DNA of 64,000 bases from AC-32 sp038237925. GTDB taxonomy: Bacteria > Actinomycetota > Thermoleophilia > Gaiellales > Gaiellaceae. Positions within the stretch are counted from its first letter, which is position 1. Every line of letters begins with the position of its first letter. Of the stretch, positions 60,300 to 64,000 are shown one piece after another. Under the pieces are notes generated by a model. It was not told the DNA's origin, ran no database searches, and saw only the letters and a list, made by a program, of their open reading frames with translations. The translations under genes were made by a program, and so were the position numbers. The stretch covers positions 1 through 64,000 of the forward strand of contig JBBRYF010000011.1 in the NCBI GenBank assembly GCA_038237925.1, in the 5' to 3' direction.

Positions 60300-61451
60300 G
60301 TGGACTTCGAGACCCGCGCCATCCACGACGGGCAGGAGCCGGACCCGGCGACCGGCTCCGTCACGGTGCCGATCTACCAGACGTCCACGTACGTCCAGGA
60401 CGCGGTCGGCGAGAACAAGGGCTACGACTACTCGCGCTCGGGGAACCCGACGCGGACCGCCCTCCAGATCTGCCTCGCATCGCTCGAGGGCGCCGAGCAC
60501 GGGACCGCCTTCTCGTCGGGCCTCGGCGCGACCACGACGCTGATGCACCTGCTCGAGCCCGGCGACCACCTCGTCGCCGTGGCCGACGTCTACGGCGGGG
60601 TCTACCGGATGTTCAACCAGGTCTACGAGCCGAAGGGGTACAAGTTCGACTGGGTCTCCGCCGAGGAGATCAACGAGGGCCTCGCGGACCGACTCGACGA
60701 GCGCACGCGCATCGTCTGGCTCGAAACGCCAACGAACCCGCTACTGAACATCGTCGACATCCGCGCCGCGGCCGAGGCCGCACACGCGGCCGGCGCGCTC
60801 GTCGTCGTCGACAACACCTTCGCCTCGCCCTACCTGCAGCAGCCGCTCTCGCTCGGCGCGGACATCGTCCTCCACTCGACGACGAAGTACCTCGGCGGGC
60901 ACTCCGACCTGATCGGCGGCTTCCTGGCCACGGACGACCCGACGATCGCGGAACGGCTGACCTTCCTGCAGAAGTCGCTCGGCGCGGTGCCGGGTGCCTT
61001 CGACTCGTGGCTCGTGCTCCGCGGCCTGAAGACCCTCGCCGTGCGGATGCGCAAGCACTGCGAGAACGCGCACGCGATCGCCGCGTTCCTGGAGCGCCAC
61101 CCGCTCGTCGAGCGGGTCCTCTACCCCGGCCTCCCCTCGCACCCGGGCCACCGGATCGCCGCGCACCAGATGCGCGACTTCGGCGGGATGGTCTCGTTCC
61201 TCGCGGAGTCGGAGGAAGAGGCGATCGCCCTCTGCTCCCGCACGAAGATCTTCCAACTGGCGGAGAGCCTCGGCGGCGTCGAGAGCCTGATCGAGCACCC
61301 CGCGCGCATGACGCACGCGTCCACTGCGGAGGCGCCGTTCGCAGCGCCGCGAAACCTCGTACGGCTCTCGGTCGGGATCGAGTCCGCGGACGACCTGCTC
61401 GCCGACCTCGAAGTCGCGCTCGTCCGCTCGGCCGCGGCCGCCGGGGCTTAG
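60300..61451 (+). CDS. Cystathionine gamma-synthase/lyase (Cys/Met PLP enzyme)
   Basis: A 383-aa member of the trans-sulfuration PLP family. TRAIHDGQEPDPATGSVTVP at the N-terminus, SRSGNPTR, the PLP lysine Lys196 in HSTTKYLGGHSD and a C-terminal VRLSVGIESADDLLADL match MetB/CTH proteins. With the nearby cystathionine beta-synthase it probably completes reverse trans-sulfuration (methionine to cysteine); synthase activity cannot be excluded. GTG at 60300. Its stop overlaps the next gene. Confidence 0.92.
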   Translation: MDFETRAIHDGQEPDPATGSVTVPIYQTSTYVQDAVGENKGYDYSRSGNPTRTALQICLASLEGAEHGTAFSSGLGATTTLMHLLEPGDHLVAVADVYGGVYRMFNQVYEPKGYKFDWVSAEEINEGLADRLDERTRIVWLETPTNPLLNIVDIRAAAEAAHAAGALVVVDNTFASPYLQQPLSLGADIVLHSTTKYLGGHSDLIGGFLATDDPTIAERLTFLQKSLGAVPGAFDSWLVLRGLKTLAVRMRKHCENAHAIAAFLERHPLVERVLYPGLPSHPGHRIAAHQMRDFGGMVSFLAESEEEAIALCSRTKIFQLAESLGGVESLIEHPARMTHASTAEAPFAAPRNLVRLSVGIESADDLLADLEVALVRSAAAAGA

Positions 61452-61852
61452 TGCCCCGCGTTCCGGTGCCGGCCGAGGTGGCCGAGTTCCTCGGCGCCCC
61501 GAACCCGGCAGTCGTGGGAACGCTCAGGGCCGACGGCTCGCCGCACACGGTTCCCACCTGGTACGACTGGGAGGATGACCGCGTCCTGCTGAACATGGAG
61601 GACAGCCGGCTGCGGCTCGGCTACATGCGGCGCGACCCGCGCGCATCGTTGACGGTGCTCGGAAGCGGCGACGACGGTTGGTACCGCCACGTGAGCCTGC
61701 TCGGGCGGATCGTCTCGATCGAGGACGACGCCGACCTCGAGGACATCGACCGCCTCGCCCTCCGCTACACCGGCAAGCCCTTCCGCACGCGCGACAAGAA
61801 GCGCGTCAGCGCGTGGCTCGAGCCCGAGCGCTGGCACGGGTGGGGCACATAG
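61451..61852 (+). CDS. PPOX-class F420/FMN-dependent enzyme
   Basis: A 133-aa split-barrel flavin or F420-binding protein. VAEFLGAPNPAVVGTLRADG then PHTVPTWYDWEDDRVLLNME is the typical PPOX/Rv1155-like entry; RLGYMRRDPRASLTVLGSGD follows. These proteins reduce or oxidise small molecules, often using F420 in actinobacteria. GTG at 61451 shares a base with the upstream stop. It overlaps the metallo-hydrolase gene by 13 bp. Confidence 0.85.
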   Translation: MPRVPVPAEVAEFLGAPNPAVVGTLRADGSPHTVPTWYDWEDDRVLLNMEDSRLRLGYMRRDPRASLTVLGSGDDGWYRHVSLLGRIVSIEDDADLEDIDRLALRYTGKPFRTRDKKRVSAWLEPERWHGWGT

Positions 61853-62691
61853 CCGCTCCGGAGCCGCTCGACCTGCGCCATCTCGGGCGCGAGCGCGTGA
61901 TCGGCTGCTACCTGCTCGAGACGCCCAGCGGCCTGGCGCTCCAGGACTGCGGCCCCGCGACCTGCGTCCCCGAGCTGAAAGCGCGCCTGCACGAGCGCGG
62001 GCTCGACCTCCACGACGTGAGCCACCTGCTGCTCTCGCACATCCACCTCGACCACGCGGGCGCGGCGGGCACGCTCGTCCGTGAGCACCCGGGCTTGCAG
62101 GTGCACGTCTCCGAGGTCGGTGCGCCCCACCTCGTCGACCCCTCACGCCTGGAGCGCAGCGCGCGACGCCTTTACGGCGACGACTTCGACCGCCTCTGGG
62201 GCGAGCTCGTGCCCGTCCCGGAGGCAAGCGTGCACGCCGTCGGTGAGCGCGTGCTCGGGCTCGACTGCTTTCCCTCCCCCGGCCACGCCGGGCACCACGT
62301 CTGCTACCTGACGGGTGACGGGACGCTGTGCGCGGGCGACGCGGCCGGAGTTCGGATTCAGCCGAGCCGCTTCGTGCTGCCGCCGACCCCGCCGCCGGAG
62401 CTGGCGGTCGAGGCCTGGTTGCAGACGATCGACGACATCCTCGCCCGGCAGCCCCAGCGCCTCGCGCTCATCCACTTCGGCGTCGTGGAGGATCCGCAGC
62501 CACACCTGGCCGAGCTCCGTGAGCGCCTGATCGCGTGGTCGGAGCGCGTCCGGGACGGCGCGACCGAGGAAGAGTTCGAGGCCGCAGCCGCCGCCGAGCT
62601 CGGTCCTGGCCGCCACGACTACGAGCAGGCGATGCCGTTCTGGCAGTCGTACGCCGGGCTCAAGCGCTACTGGGAGAAGCACGACGCGTAG
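61840..62691 (+). CDS. Metallo-beta-lactamase-fold hydrolase
   Basis: A 283-aa MBL-fold protein. The zinc motif is HIHLDHAG (H-x-H-x-D-H), with further ligands in SPGHAGHH and GDAAG and the last His in IHFGVVEDPQ. The C-terminal third is an extra helical part. Substrate unknown; the family includes glyoxalase II-like and lactonase enzymes. GTG at 61840 overlaps the previous gene. It ends just before the MFS gene. Confidence 0.87.
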   Translation: MGHIAAPEPLDLRHLGRERVIGCYLLETPSGLALQDCGPATCVPELKARLHERGLDLHDVSHLLLSHIHLDHAGAAGTLVREHPGLQVHVSEVGAPHLVDPSRLERSARRLYGDDFDRLWGELVPVPEASVHAVGERVLGLDCFPSPGHAGHHVCYLTGDGTLCAGDAAGVRIQPSRFVLPPTPPPELAVEAWLQTIDDILARQPQRLALIHFGVVEDPQPHLAELRERLIAWSERVRDGATEEEFEAAAAAELGPGRHDYEQAMPFWQSYAGLKRYWEKHDA

Positions 62692-62692
62692 G

Positions 62693-63917
62693 GTCGGCAT
62701 CCTCGCGGAGCGCGACTTCCGCCTGCTCTTCCTCGGCCTGACGACATCCGTAGTCGGCGGGGCGTTCGGCACGCTCGCGCTCGCCTTCGCGGTGCTCGAC
62801 CTGACCGGCTCGAAGGCCGACCTCGGCTACGTGCTGGCGGCTCGCTCGGTGCCGACCATCGTCTTTCTCCTCGTCGGCGGGATCTGGGCCGACCGCCTGC
62901 CGCGCCATCGCGTGATGGTCGCGTCGAACGTGCTCGCGGGGGCGAGCCAGGCGGCGGTCGCGGCCCTGCTCTTCTCGGGCCACGCGAAGATCTGGATGCT
63001 CGCGCTCCTCGCGGCCGCCAACGGGGCGAGCAGCGCCTTCTTCTTCCCGGCCTTCAGCGGCGTCGTCCCGCAGATCGTCCCGCAGCGGCTGCTTCAGGAG
63101 GCCAATGCCGTGCTGAGACTCGGCCGTAACGGGTCCTTCATCGCCGGCGGCGCGGTCGCCGGAATCGTCGTCGGGGTCACGAGCCCGGCGGTCGGAGTCG
63201 CGGTCGACGCGGGGACCTTCCTGCTCGCCGCGGCGCTGATCGGGGCGATGCGCCTGCCCTCCAGCCTGCACCTGGAGAGCGCCAACTTCTTCGCCGACCT
63301 CGCGCTCGGCTGGCGCGAGTTCTCCTCCCGCGCATGGCTGTGGACGATCGTGCTCCAGTTCAGCTTCGTGAATGCGATCGAGGTCGGGTCGGAGGGTGTG
63401 CTCGGGCCGGCGATCGCGAAGCGACACCTGCACGGGCCCGCGGGCTGGGGCCTGATCCTCGCCGTGGACGCCGTGGGCCTGATCGCGGGAGGGCTTCCTG
63501 ATGCTGCGCCTGCGTCCCCGCAGGATGCTGCTCGTGGCGACGCTGGGCTTTCTCCTGACCGTGCCTTTCCTGTTTGCGCTCGCGATTCCGCGGCCCTTCG
63601 CGGCGATGCTGCTCGTGGCGTTCGTCGCGGGGATCGGGAGCGAGACCTTCGGCGTCCTCTGGGACACGACCATGCAGCAGGAGATCCCGGCCGACCGCCT
63701 CTCGCGGGTCTACTCGTACGACGCGCTCGGCTCTTGGGCGCTCGTCCCGTTGGGTTTCGCGGTCGCCGGACCGATCTCCCAGCTCCTCGGGACGCGGCAG
63801 ACCCTCGTGTGGGCTGCCCTGCTCAGCCTGGCCGTCACGCTGGCGGTCCTCCTGGTCCGCGACGTGCGCAACCTCAGGCGCGTCGAGGGCGAGCTCTCGC
63901 TCGAAGGCCCCGGCTGA
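62693..63917 (+). pseudogene. MFS transporter with frameshift and no clear start codon
   Basis: Frame 1 from 62693 encodes LAERDFRLLFLGLTTSVVGG and six or seven helices up to AVDAVGLIAGGL. At TTCC (63495-63498) coding switches to another frame, which continues as LMLRLRPRRMLLVATLGFLL and runs to TGA at 63917. Removing one T joins them into a normal MFS_3-type protein of about 408 aa. The first frame also has no ATG, GTG or TTG before the coding begins. It is either a decayed gene or two sequence errors. Confidence 0.75.
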
Positions 63918-64000
63918 TGCACGCGGCCGCGCCGCCGGCGCGCCGGTCGACGACCGGCCGGGCGGCTCGTACCAGAGCATCGTCCGCGCCGGCTTCGAGC

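Overview
The window is high-GC, densely packed bacterial chromosome with many GTG starts and stop/start overlaps of the ATGA or GTGA type. Gene content points to Actinomycetota, most likely the Thermoleophilia (Gaiellales or Solirubrobacterales). The evidence is PurS/PurQ/PurL-type purine synthesis, the rpsF-ssb-rpsR-rplI-dnaB order, and two collagen-like proteins with the N-terminal hydrophobic signature typical of those orders. The placement is inferred; no rRNA is present.

Layout: 0.1-3.1 kb holds surface/secreted proteins, an M50-like protease and a LOG-family hydrolase. 3.2-6.9 kb is a selenocysteine locus (selA, selB, tRNA-Sec) with an H-NOX haem sensor gene inside it. 6.9-11.5 kb holds acetyltransferase, DUF72, esterase and amidase genes and a deleted isochorismatase-like gene. 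11.6-16.6 kb is the ribosomal/replication operon (rpsF, ssb, rpsR, rplI, dnaB), then purA. 16.6-18.5 kb holds a methyltransferase, mobA and an internally deleted fdhD. 18.7-23.6 kb is purD-purE and purB-purC-purS-purQ. 23.6-29.9 kb is mixed: GGDEF, Erm-like methylase, glyoxalase, EamA, collagen-like and beta-helix proteins.

29.9-36.9 kb is a decayed, gene-poor stretch with a frameshifted AlkZ-like gene, a nickel-transporter fragment, a PIN protein, a dihaem cytochrome c and at least six copies of a short dispersed repeat. 37.9-45.9 kb holds purL-purF and then a VOC gene-purM-purN and purH. Each of these last two units is preceded by a similar structured leader RNA. 45.9-53.5 kb is a lipid-modification cluster: two cyclopropane-synthase-like methyltransferases, DUF1295, PlsC, DUF1365 and an FAD oxidoreductase, with a divergent fatty-acid desaturase. 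53.5-64 kb holds a large secreted protein, a DHA2 exporter, sulfur-amino-acid genes (cystathionine beta-synthase, cystathionine gamma-synthase/lyase), bolA/grxD, a metallo-hydrolase and a frameshifted MFS gene.

Together the purine genes cover nearly all of de novo IMP and AMP synthesis except purK. The most interesting non-coding signal is the pair of roughly 160-nt leaders before the VOC-purM-purN unit and before purH. They share a core, show compensatory base changes in several helices, and both bury the Shine-Dalgarno sequence in the closing stem, as a translational riboswitch would. A second non-coding signal is a family of two-hairpin repeats ending in CTTAG, with six copies next to genes. 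The selenocysteine genes, mobA, the broken fdhD and the nickel-transporter fragment hint at an ancestral molybdo-seleno or nickel redox metabolism that is being lost or reshuffled.
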